Source of the DNA: Acidobacteriota bacterium
GTDB taxonomy: Bacteria; Acidobacteriota; Blastocatellia; RBC074
Length of the DNA stretch: 64,000 bases
Assembly (NCBI GenBank): GCA_018268995.1
Contig: JAFDVL010000066.1
Location: 1-64,000, forward strand
Direction of reading: 5' to 3'
Made by a program: the position numbers and the translations under genes. Below are positions 8,498 to 17,012 of this stretch, piece after piece. Numbering within the stretch: the first letter of the stretch is position 1; every line of letters begins with the position of its first letter. The notes under the pieces were generated by a model. The model saw nothing but the letters and a program-made list of their open reading frames with translations, was not told where the DNA came from and did no database searches.

Positions 8498-10534
8498 TTA
8501 CCAAATCTCGCAACGCTTTTCGCTATCTCTGACCATTGGATCACCTTTTTTGCAGCCAAATGCTTCGGCAAATGGCTGAAAATTAGAAAGCGGGCCATTG
8601 GCGCGGAACCGTCCGAGCGGATGGGGATCAGAAAGCGTGTAGTTTCGCTCAAACTCAGGGCGGGCAACCGTTGCCCAGATTTGCGCGTAGCCAATAAAAA
8701 ATCGTTGTTCTGGAGTAAACCCATCAATATTCGCGGGACGAGGTTTGCCCTCCAGTGATTTCTTGAACGCATAATAGGCCATCGTTAATCCGCCTAAGTC
8801 TCCGATGGATTCGCCCAGCACCAACTTGCCGTTGACATTCAAACCGTCCTGAACCTTAAAGCCATTGAATTGCTGGACAACACAATCGGCCCGCGCTTCA
8901 AATTTCTTGCGATCTTCTGGCGTCCACCACATCCTCAGGTTTCCCTTTTCATCGAACTGGCTGCCTGAATCGTCAAACCCATGTGACAGCTCATGACCGA
9001 TCACCGCGCCAATTGCGCCATAATTAATCGCATCATCTGCTTCGGGGTTGAAGAAGGGCGGTTGCAAAATACCTGCTGGAAATGCGATTTCATTGTTGAT
9101 CGGCATGTAGTATGCGTTCACGGTTGGCGGAGACATCAGCCATTCGGATTTGTCTATGGGTTGGTTGATTTTTGCCATGTTTTCCCGCAGGGCAAACTGA
9201 CCAACGCGCAAGCTGTTTTCAAAATACGACTTCCGATCAATCTTCAAGCCAGCATAGGTTTTCCACTTGTCGGGATAACCAATCTTGCGAGCGAACGAGT
9301 TGAGTTTTAGCAAAGCCTGTTTTTTGGTCGCCTCACTCATCCAATCCAATTGCTGAATTCGTTCGCGATACGCCAGCACCAGATTGTCAATCAGGGTGTT
9401 CATCCGCGCTTTGGATTCAGGCGGAAACTGTTTCGCGACATACACCTGTCCCAGAATATCGCCGATGGAACCATCCACGACCTGCGTGCAGGTGCGCCAA
9501 CGCGGAGCTTTCTCTTTTTGTCCGCTTAAGACTTTCCCGTAAAAATCAAAGTTTTCGTTCACGAATGCAGAAGACAATTGATCTGCCGAGGAATGCACGA
9601 CCTCCCAGCGGAGCAAGGTTTTCCAGTCTGCGACTGGAATCTCTTTCATTAAATCGCTCACCGCTTTGAGAAACTTTGGCTGCCCAACATTGAGTTCGGT
9701 GAAGCTAGCCGCACCACGTCCGGTAAAATAGGCTTTCCATTCCCAATTAGGAGCCAGTTCCTGCAATTCCGCGACGGTCTTTTTGTTGTAGCGATTGTTG
9801 GGATTGCGAAGCTCGACCGGAGCCAATGACGCCTCCGCCAGTTTCGTCTGGATTTTCAAAACGGTCTCAGCATTGGCGCTGGCAACGGCTTCGGTATCAC
9901 CGAGCAGCTTGAACATATTGCTCACGTGCTTCACAAAAGCGGCACGGGTTTGCTGCGATTTCTCATCTGTTTTGGTGTAGAAATCCTTGTTCGGCAAACT
10001 GAGTCCACCCTGGCCCAAGCTGGCAATATTCATCGTCGAGTTTTTCAGATCCGGGCCGGCTCCAAAGCCAAACAGCACGGAAAGCCCCAGGTTATCAAGC
10101 GCGGTAATTTCTGCTTGCAATGATTTCAGATCGTTGATTTTGGCAATCCGTGTCAGGTAAGGCTCGATAGGCTTTTTACCGGACTTTTCAATCGCGGCCT
10201 CATCCATGCAGGTGGCGTACATTGCACCGATCATGTACTCATTGCTGCCAGCTTTCACCTTTTTGTTCGCTGCCGCCGCTTCCAAAATTCCTTTCAGAAT
10301 CGTGCGATTGTTTTCCGCCAGAATCTCGAAGCCGCCCCAACGGGCCTTGTCATCCGGGATTTTGGCTGTCTTCAACCAGCCCCCGTTGACGTATTTATAA
10401 AAATCTTCGCACGGCTTGCATTCCGTATCCATGCGTGAGGTCTCGAACCCTTTTCTGTATTGGGCAAAAGATTGGCCGACCAGTGACAAGGCAAGGGTGA
10501 CAGCCAGAAAACGAGGCAAAATATTTTTCTTCAT
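8498..10534 (-). CDS. M13 family (neprilysin-like) metallopeptidase
   Basis: This is an exported zinc endopeptidase of family M13, related to PepO and neprilysin, probably acting on peptides in the periplasm. A signal peptide (MKKNILPRFLAVTLALSLVGQSFAQ) is present. NAYYMPINNEIAFPAG, the substrate-binding NAYY motif, precedes the zinc motif HELSH in VIGHELSHGFDDSGSQ. The third zinc ligand is in GESIGDLGG, and the protein ends in the conserved CEIW. About 678 residues is normal for the family. The start at 10534 (AGGAATT upstream) is preferred over an upstream codon at 10573, because it begins exactly at the signal peptide. Confidence 0.93.
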   Translation of the reverse strand: MKKNILPRFLAVTLALSLVGQSFAQYRKGFETSRMDTECKPCEDFYKYVNGGWLKTAKIPDDKARWGGFEILAENNRTILKGILEAAAANKKVKAGSNEYMIGAMYATCMDEAAIEKSGKKPIEPYLTRIAKINDLKSLQAEITALDNLGLSVLFGFGAGPDLKNSTMNIASLGQGGLSLPNKDFYTKTDEKSQQTRAAFVKHVSNMFKLLGDTEAVASANAETVLKIQTKLAEASLAPVELRNPNNRYNKKTVAELQELAPNWEWKAYFTGRGAASFTELNVGQPKFLKAVSDLMKEIPVADWKTLLRWEVVHSSADQLSSAFVNENFDFYGKVLSGQKEKAPRWRTCTQVVDGSIGDILGQVYVAKQFPPESKARMNTLIDNLVLAYRERIQQLDWMSEATKKQALLKLNSFARKIGYPDKWKTYAGLKIDRKSYFENSLRVGQFALRENMAKINQPIDKSEWLMSPPTVNAYYMPINNEIAFPAGILQPPFFNPEADDAINYGAIGAVIGHELSHGFDDSGSQFDEKGNLRMWWTPEDRKKFEARADCVVQQFNGFKVQDGLNVNGKLVLGESIGDLGGLTMAYYAFKKSLEGKPRPANIDGFTPEQRFFIGYAQIWATVARPEFERNYTLSDPHPLGRFRANGPLSNFQPFAEAFGCKKGDPMVRDSEKRCEIW

Positions 10535-10750
10535 AAACACAATTCCTAAACGTTGGTGATACTGTGTCTCCATCGAAGCCGCAGGCGATGAAGTGTAAGG
10601 CTCCTGAGGTAAACGCTAATTTACTATGCCGCAAACCAGATTGGAAATCAGAAGTCAAACACCGCACAAACCAAACAGATTTCCCTTTTCCGTTTCCAGC
10701 CATTACTATGTCCGATTGATTTCCTAAACCTGAACCCTGAACTCGAAACT

Positions 10751-11794
10751 ATGATTAAGACACTTGAATGGACAGATGAAGGCGTTGTGATGATTGATCA
10801 ACGTTTGCTACCCGCTGAAGAAGTTTACCCTGTTTTCAAAACCTACGAAGAAGTGGCCTACGCGATCAAGGAAATGGTCGTGCGTGGTGCGCCAGCCATT
10901 GGTGTAGCCGCCGCAATGGGCGTGGCGCTGGGAGCACGAAATATCCCAACTAATGATGCCGCACAATTCGACCAGCAATTTCAACGCGTCTGCGATGTGC
11001 TGGCAGGCACGCGTCCGACTGCGGTGAATTTGTTTTGGGCCATCGAGCGCATGAAAACGCTGTACAGCAACTTGAAACAGGACGGATTATCTTTGCCGGA
11101 AATCTGCAACCGTCTGATTGAAGAAGCCAAACAGATGCACGACGAAGACGTTGCGATCAACCGTGAAATGGGTGCCAATGGAGCCGAATTGATTCCCGAT
11201 GGTGCAACTGTCCTGACCCATTGCAATGCGGGTGCGCTGGCGACGGCGGGATATGGCACCGCGCTTGGCGTCATTCGCGCTGCGGTCGAAGCGGGCAAGA
11301 AAGTTGCCGTCTTTGCTGACGAGACACGTCCGTTCTTACAGGGCGCACGGCTGACAGCGTGGGAACTGCATAAAGACCAGATTCCGGTCACGATCATCAC
11401 GGATAACATGGCGGGCCATTTTATGAAGGCAGGAAAGATTGACTGCATCGTTGTCGGTGCAGATCGAATCGCTGCCAATGGCGATGTAGCCAATAAAATT
11501 GGGACGTATTCGGTTGCTGTCCTTGCCAAAGAAAACAACATTCCCTTCTATGTGGCAGCACCGATTTCCACGATTGATCTGCAAACGAAATCAGGGGAGG
11601 ACATCCCGATTGAGGAACGTCCTACCACTGAAGTAACGCACGTCAAAGGCGCACAATTAACGCCGGAGGGCATCACCATTGCCAACCCGGCATTTGATGT
11701 CACGCCCAACCGCTATGTTACGGCAATCATCACCGAGCGTGGCGTCGCGCGGGCACCGTACAAGGAAACCTTAAAATCATTGGTTCAAGGGTAG
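10751..11794 (+). CDS. mtnA: S-methyl-5-thioribose-1-phosphate isomerase
   Basis: MtnA converts 5-methylthioribose-1-phosphate to 5-methylthioribulose-1-phosphate in the methionine salvage pathway. The 347-residue length is normal. Motifs are VVRGAPAIGVAAAMG near residue 45, GTRPTAVNLFWAI near residue 90, the catalytic cysteine in THCNAGALATAGYGTALG near residue 158, and the catalytic aspartate in VGADRIAANGDVANKIGTY near residue 237. No other salvage genes (mtnK, mtnC, mtnD) are in the window. It is followed 23 bases later by the SNF2 gene, so both may share a transcript. Some homologues act on ribose-1,5-bisphosphate or other sugars, which cannot be decided here. Confidence 0.93.
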   Translation: MIKTLEWTDEGVVMIDQRLLPAEEVYPVFKTYEEVAYAIKEMVVRGAPAIGVAAAMGVALGARNIPTNDAAQFDQQFQRVCDVLAGTRPTAVNLFWAIERMKTLYSNLKQDGLSLPEICNRLIEEAKQMHDEDVAINREMGANGAELIPDGATVLTHCNAGALATAGYGTALGVIRAAVEAGKKVAVFADETRPFLQGARLTAWELHKDQIPVTIITDNMAGHFMKAGKIDCIVVGADRIAANGDVANKIGTYSVAVLAKENNIPFYVAAPISTIDLQTKSGEDIPIEERPTTEVTHVKGAQLTPEGITIANPAFDVTPNRYVTAIITERGVARAPYKETLKSLVQG

Positions 11795-11817
11795 TTGATC
11801 GTTTTATAGAACGCAGA

Positions 11818-14800
11818 ATGATTTCTCTTTCTCAGGCTTTGCGAACTGAATTCAATGTGGGCGTGCGACAACGCGGATTGAGTTATTTTCAAAGTCAGGC
11901 AGTAAAAATTAAAAAAGCGGATCAGTGGAACCTCACCGCCACGGTGCGCGGCGAGCATCGCTATGATGTCAGCCTCAAGCGAGATGCAGAGGGTGTAATC
12001 ACAGTCTGTTGCAGCTGCCCTTTCATTAAGTCCTCACACGAACCCTGCAAACATTTATACGCCGCCATCCTCGCTGCTGAAGATCACAAGTTTCTACAAG
12101 GAAATGGCGACAATTCTGATTTGGTGATCAAGCTTGAAGTTGAGGATGACGAGGACGATTTCGAGGAGTTTGAGTACGACGAAGAAGACGAGGACGAGGA
12201 GGACGATCTGGATTTTTCCAATCGTCGTAGCCAACGCCAGATTTCGCAGGAAGCACGCCAACGAATTCTGGATGCACAACGCGCCAGATGGGGCTTGCAA
12301 CCAGCCCGCGAAGTTCCCCACACACAATCACCACCCGTGCAGGGCTGGCAAAAGGCTCTTTCGGGAATTTCGCAAGCGTACAAAAGTTCATCTACCCCAC
12401 CGTTCCAATGGCCTGCCGGGCGAGAGATCATTTTTGTCATTGACCTACCCTCGATGCGGGGAAATGAATCCGGCATCGTCATTGAAACAAACTATCGCGA
12501 GCGATTGAAAAATGGGGAATGGGGCAAATTAAAAGCGCTTGGCCTGCGCGCCACGCATATTCCTCATTTACCGGATGCACTGGATCGTCAGGTGTTAACC
12601 TTTCTGCTGGGAGGCCGTGAATATCTTGGCTATTCGTACCATTACGGCTCCAGCAATAATCGTTACCTCATCAGCGAACAATTAGCCCGACAAGTTTTGC
12701 CATTGGCAGCCCAAACGGGGCGTTGCTGGATTCGCCGATCCGGGGGACAAACAGATTGCCCGTCGCTGCATTGGTCGGCAGAAGAACCCTACGAATTCTG
12801 GCTGGATGTACAAAAACAGCCAGATCAATATCAAGTCACCGGAGCAATCCGTCGCCAGTCTGATCAGACAGAACTGAACCTGCCTGACATTGTGCTCATC
12901 ACGTCGGAAGGCTTGATCTTTATGGCTGACCGCGTTTTAGAATTGAGCAATGCAGAAGCGGGCAAATGGCTCACCTCGCTGCAAAAATCTAATGGCTTTC
13001 GTGTCCCACTTTCGCAAGGCGCAGAATTCATCGAAGCCTTACATCAGTTAGCGAACACACCAAAATTACGGCTCCCTGAAGAATTATCCTTTGAAGAAGT
13101 AACCGTTGCGCCACATCCCGGCTTACTGCTCAGAGCGCACGAGCAAAAAGTGTATGCCGACCGTGTCAAAGGCGAACTGCGCTTTGATTATGGCGGCATC
13201 CTCATTCATCAATCCGACCCTCGCGCCTCGCTTTATCAGGCAGCAACCCGACAGTTGGTCAAACGAGATGCAAACCAGGAACGCGCCGCCCTGGAATTGT
13301 TACAGCAACTCGGATTTAAGGAACAGCGTGACTATCAGTCGCCACATCCTTATCTGGTGCTGAAAGTAAATCGTGTTCCCAAAGTCATCCAAACGTTATT
13401 GGACAATGGCTGGCACGTCGAAGCCGAAGGGAAAATGTATCGGCGGCCCGGCAACTTCAACCTCAGCGTTTCGTCCGGCATTGATTGGTTTGAATTACAT
13501 GGCACGGTAGATTTTGAAGGCATGACGGTGCAGTTGCCTGAATTGCTGGAAGCCTTGAAACACGGACAAACGACGGTTCGTCTTGGCGATGGAACGTTTG
13601 GGCTATTGCCAGAAGAATGGATGAAAAAATATGGGCTCATCGCCGCCACAGGCGATGCACAGGAAACCCATATTCGTTTCACCAAAGCGCAGGCCGGTTT
13701 GCTGGATGCGTTGCTTGCAGCACAACCCGAAGTAACGTTCGATTCCACCTTTGCCAGAATGCGCGAAGAGTTGAAGGGCTTCACCGGAATCAAAGCACAG
13801 GAACCTCCCGCCGGATTTGTCGGAGAATTGCGCGGCTATCAAAAAGAAGCCCTGGGCTGGTTCGAGTTTCTGCAAAAATTTGGGCTGGGTGGATGCCTCG
13901 CGGATGACATGGGACTAGGCAAAACGCCGATGACCTTGGCGCTGCTGGAATCACGCCGAGAATTGCGTGCAAGCCAGAAGAATCCGCATCGTCCAGGCCC
14001 AACGTTGATCGTGGTTCCCAAGTCGCTGGTCTTCAACTGGCAAGCCGAGGCCGCGAGGTTCACGCCCAGTCTAACAGTCCTGAATCACACTGGCAGTGAA
14101 CGAGAAAAGGAAACTGCTGAGCACTTCGATGAATACGACATCATCCTGACAACGTACGGAACATTGCGCAATGACGCCATTTTATTCAAGGACAAAAAAT
14201 TTGATTACATTGTGCTTGATGAGGCGCAGGCGATCAAAAACGCCAACACGGAATCATCGAAAGCCGCACGTTTGCTTCACGCTGAACACAGGCTCGCGCT
14301 GAGCGGTACGCCGATTGAAAATCATCTGGGCGAGCTGTGGAGTTTGTTTGATTTTCTGAATCCCGGCTTACTGGGAGCCGCTTCAGTTTTTGGGTTAAGC
14401 GGAAACGCCGCACGCAATCCTGAAGAAGAAACCAAACAGGTACTTTCGCAAGCCCTACGCCCCTTCATTCTGCGGCGCACCAAATCTCAGGTCGCCAAAG
14501 ACTTGCCCGCCAAGCTGGAACAAACGATTTATTGTGAGATGGAATCGGAGCAAACGAAGCTTTACAACGAAATAAAGCAGCATTATCGCAATTCGTTACT
14601 GGGACGAATTGAGCGTGAGGGCATCAACAAATCCAAGATGCACATTCTCGAAGCGCTGCTGCGCTTGCGTCAGGCCGCGTGTCATCCAGGCTTGCTTGAT
14701 CCGAAAAAATCCAAAAGCTCCAGTGCCAAGCTGGATGTACTGTTTTCACAGCTCGAAGAACTCGCCGATGAAGGCCACAAAACGCTGGTCTTTTCTCAGT

Positions 14801-15228
14801 TCACCTCGTTCCTGGCCATCGTACGGGAACATCTCGATAAAACGAATCTTCCGTATGAATATCTGGACGGGCAAACACACAATCGGCAGGAAAGGGTCGA
14901 GCGTTTCCAAAATGATCCCAACTGCAAATTGTTTTTGATTAGTCTGAAAGCCGGTGGTGTGGGGTTGAACTTGACTGCCGCAGATTATGTCTTTCTGCTT
15001 GATCCGTGGTGGAATCCGGCGGTCGAGGCGCAGGCTATTGATCGCACACATCGCATTGGGCAAACCAAACAGGTCTTTGCCTATCGTCTGATTACACGGG
15101 GCACGGTTGAGGAAAAAGTCTTGCAGTTGCAGGACACCAAGCGTGATTTAGCCGATGCCATCATCAGCGCCAACAACAGCCTGATTCGTTCACTGAACCG
15201 CGAAGATTTGGAACTGTTGTTATCCTAG
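11818..15228 (+). CDS. SWIM zinc finger SNF2-family helicase
   Basis: This is a SNF2/HepA-type DNA translocase that probably remodels nucleoprotein. An N-terminal SWIM zinc finger has C65, C67, C77 and H79 (CxCx9CxH). A dense acidic tract follows at about residues 107-131. A poorly conserved middle leads to the ATPase core with Walker A DDMGLGKT (696-703), DEAQ (801-804), and helicase C motifs such as SLKAGGVGLNLTAAD and RTHRIGQ near the end. The 1136 residues are typical for bacterial SWIM-SNF2 proteins. The acidic tract is a possible histone-mimic or basic-protein-binding region, which is inference. It follows mtnA closely and converges with the CotH-like gene. Confidence 0.9.
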   Translation: MISLSQALRTEFNVGVRQRGLSYFQSQAVKIKKADQWNLTATVRGEHRYDVSLKRDAEGVITVCCSCPFIKSSHEPCKHLYAAILAAEDHKFLQGNGDNSDLVIKLEVEDDEDDFEEFEYDEEDEDEEDDLDFSNRRSQRQISQEARQRILDAQRARWGLQPAREVPHTQSPPVQGWQKALSGISQAYKSSSTPPFQWPAGREIIFVIDLPSMRGNESGIVIETNYRERLKNGEWGKLKALGLRATHIPHLPDALDRQVLTFLLGGREYLGYSYHYGSSNNRYLISEQLARQVLPLAAQTGRCWIRRSGGQTDCPSLHWSAEEPYEFWLDVQKQPDQYQVTGAIRRQSDQTELNLPDIVLITSEGLIFMADRVLELSNAEAGKWLTSLQKSNGFRVPLSQGAEFIEALHQLANTPKLRLPEELSFEEVTVAPHPGLLLRAHEQKVYADRVKGELRFDYGGILIHQSDPRASLYQAATRQLVKRDANQERAALELLQQLGFKEQRDYQSPHPYLVLKVNRVPKVIQTLLDNGWHVEAEGKMYRRPGNFNLSVSSGIDWFELHGTVDFEGMTVQLPELLEALKHGQTTVRLGDGTFGLLPEEWMKKYGLIAATGDAQETHIRFTKAQAGLLDALLAAQPEVTFDSTFARMREELKGFTGIKAQEPPAGFVGELRGYQKEALGWFEFLQKFGLGGCLADDMGLGKTPMTLALLESRRELRASQKNPHRPGPTLIVVPKSLVFNWQAEAARFTPSLTVLNHTGSEREKETAEHFDEYDIILTTYGTLRNDAILFKDKKFDYIVLDEAQAIKNANTESSKAARLLHAEHRLALSGTPIENHLGELWSLFDFLNPGLLGAASVFGLSGNAARNPEEETKQVLSQALRPFILRRTKSQVAKDLPAKLEQTIYCEMESEQTKLYNEIKQHYRNSLLGRIEREGINKSKMHILEALLRLRQAACHPGLLDPKKSKSSSAKLDVLFSQLEELADEGHKTLVFSQFTSFLAIVREHLDKTNLPYEYLDGQTHNRQERVERFQNDPNCKLFLISLKAGGVGLNLTAADYVFLLDPWWNPAVEAQAIDRTHRIGQTKQVFAYRLITRGTVEEKVLQLQDTKRDLADAIISANNSLIRSLNREDLELLLS

Positions 15229-15241
15229 AATCCACCTGGAA

Positions 15242-16882
15242 TTAATTAGGTCGTCTTCCCGGCCCGCCCATTCGACGCTGGGGCACAAATCCCAAACTCT
15301 TTTCGGCCACCTGTTCCCGCGCCGTTTCAATTCGTTTGGCAATGAAAGGTTTGAGCGGCAACTGCGCTCGGCCCATTCCGCCACCGGGGCCGCCAGGGCC
15401 ACCAAAGCCACGCCCGCCAAACCCACCGCCATCCGGTGGCAGCTGTGATTGCGCGTCGGGCAAGGTGGTGCTCATCGCTTTCTCAAACATACTGAGCGCA
15501 TCCGCTGACTCATCGGCAATGGCTGGGCGAATCGCTTTGCTCAGCGCATCAATCCGCGCATTGATTTTCTCGGCGCGATAGACGGTTTCCAGCAATTGTC
15601 GCGCTTCCTCCAGCCAAATCTTTTTCACCCCTTCCAAGTCCAGCACGCGATCAATCAATTTGTGCTCGCCTGCATGCGGGTGCAGCAGGCTCAATTCCAT
15701 TTGTTGCCACGATGTTCCCGCCATCGGGAAACCACCAAAAGCCATGTTCAAATCCCAGGGGAAAAATTGAAAGCGTCCCTGCTCTGGGTCGTGATAGATG
15801 TAATAGTTTTGCCCCATTGACAAAATACTGTCGAGATTCGCCACCAAACTGTTCAGGACGATAAACCGCGCGAAGGATTTGACATCAAGGTAGGAGGAAA
15901 TTTCTTTGGCGAAGGTCTTATCATCTGCGTCGTTGACCAATTTGGTAAAGGCGATGAATCGTTTGGCTTCCGCTTCTTTGCCTTCACTGCGCACACCATA
16001 ACGCTTTTCATAGGGCTTCCAATCATCGCCCAGGTTCGGCAAGCCCTGCACCATTTGCGGTTTCAGCAGCAGTCCATTTTTATCTTTGAAAAACCGCGCA
16101 AGCATCTTTTCATCCACCTGCTCAACCATCGTGTAGAGTCCCAGAAGTTGCTTTTCCTTTTCGCCTTTCACCGTCAGATAAACACGCGCATATGAGGTAC
16201 GCGATCCGGGCAAGCCAGCGTCGCGGAAGATTTCATACGCGATGGCTTCGCGCATCATCGAAGGGTCAGCAAAATTGTTATTCAGATTCAGCTTGGTCAG
16301 GCCATAAAAACGCAGCTTTTTATCGAACTGATTGAAGTCCAATTTGTAGGATCGCTTATCGTTGAAGCGTGATCCCATAAAACTGGAATTGCCTTTGTAT
16401 CGCAATCCAATTTCGCCTACGGGCTTGCCTTCAAATTCAAACGTCGCGCGCACCTCAGGATATTCCCGCTCCATCATTGGTCCCATTGGGGGGCCCATCG
16501 GCGGCCCATTTGGCGGCCCGTCTGGCCCGATTTCTCCGGGAGGAAGGTTTGGCAGGCGGTTGATGCGGGGAATGGTTTCAATGCCACCGGGCGGTGGGCC
16601 TTGCGGAGGCGCAGGAACAACCACATCCTGACCGGGACGCGGGCCGGGCGGGCCGAACTGTCCGGGAGGCCCAAAACCACGGTTCGGCATTTCGGGCATC
16701 ATCTTTTTGTAATCCTCTGCGGTAATCGTCAGGTGAATAGTCCAGACTTTATCCATCACAAACAGCGCGTCAGCATTGGGCGTTTCCTGTTTGCTACTTT
16801 GATTTTTTGGCTGCGCCGATAATGTTGCAGTCAGCAAGAGAACAAGAAGCAATAAGGGAAAAGCAGATTGTTTGAGTTTCAT
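15242..16882 (-). CDS. CotH kinase family protein
   Basis: This exported protein belongs to the CotH family, whose characterised members are atypical secreted kinases. A signal peptide (MKLKQSAFPLLLLVLLLTATLSAQ) begins at the chosen start 16882, which has AGGAG upstream; a longer frame to 16990 has no support. After a short segment with the WTIHLTITAEDY pattern there is a Pro/Gly-rich insert (about residues 55-140), then the kinase-like core: GEIGLRYKGNSSFMG, KRSYKLDFNQF, LNNNFADPSMMREAIAYEIFRDAG and the catalytic-loop-like LNSLVANLDSILSMGQNYYIYHD. A C-terminal Gly/Pro-rich tail follows. Its substrate is unknown. Confidence 0.87.
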   Translation of the reverse strand: MKLKQSAFPLLLLVLLLTATLSAQPKNQSSKQETPNADALFVMDKVWTIHLTITAEDYKKMMPEMPNRGFGPPGQFGPPGPRPGQDVVVPAPPQGPPPGGIETIPRINRLPNLPPGEIGPDGPPNGPPMGPPMGPMMEREYPEVRATFEFEGKPVGEIGLRYKGNSSFMGSRFNDKRSYKLDFNQFDKKLRFYGLTKLNLNNNFADPSMMREAIAYEIFRDAGLPGSRTSYARVYLTVKGEKEKQLLGLYTMVEQVDEKMLARFFKDKNGLLLKPQMVQGLPNLGDDWKPYEKRYGVRSEGKEAEAKRFIAFTKLVNDADDKTFAKEISSYLDVKSFARFIVLNSLVANLDSILSMGQNYYIYHDPEQGRFQFFPWDLNMAFGGFPMAGTSWQQMELSLLHPHAGEHKLIDRVLDLEGVKKIWLEEARQLLETVYRAEKINARIDALSKAIRPAIADESADALSMFEKAMSTTLPDAQSQLPPDGGGFGGRGFGGPGGPGGGMGRAQLPLKPFIAKRIETAREQVAEKSLGFVPQRRMGGPGRRPN

Positions 16883-17012
16883 GCAATGACTCCTATTTCC
16901 GATGAACGATCCTGCCGCAGGGGAACTTCCTGGCGATGATAGCGCAGGATTATGCAAACTCTTCAAGTTGAAAGCTTCAAGGTCAGGCAAATTGTTTGTA
17001 AAGCTTGTAAAT

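Noticed and set aside
12084..12482. Minus-strand frame with a long poly-serine stretch
   Set aside because: The serines are just the complement of the Asp/Glu tract of the SNF2 protein.
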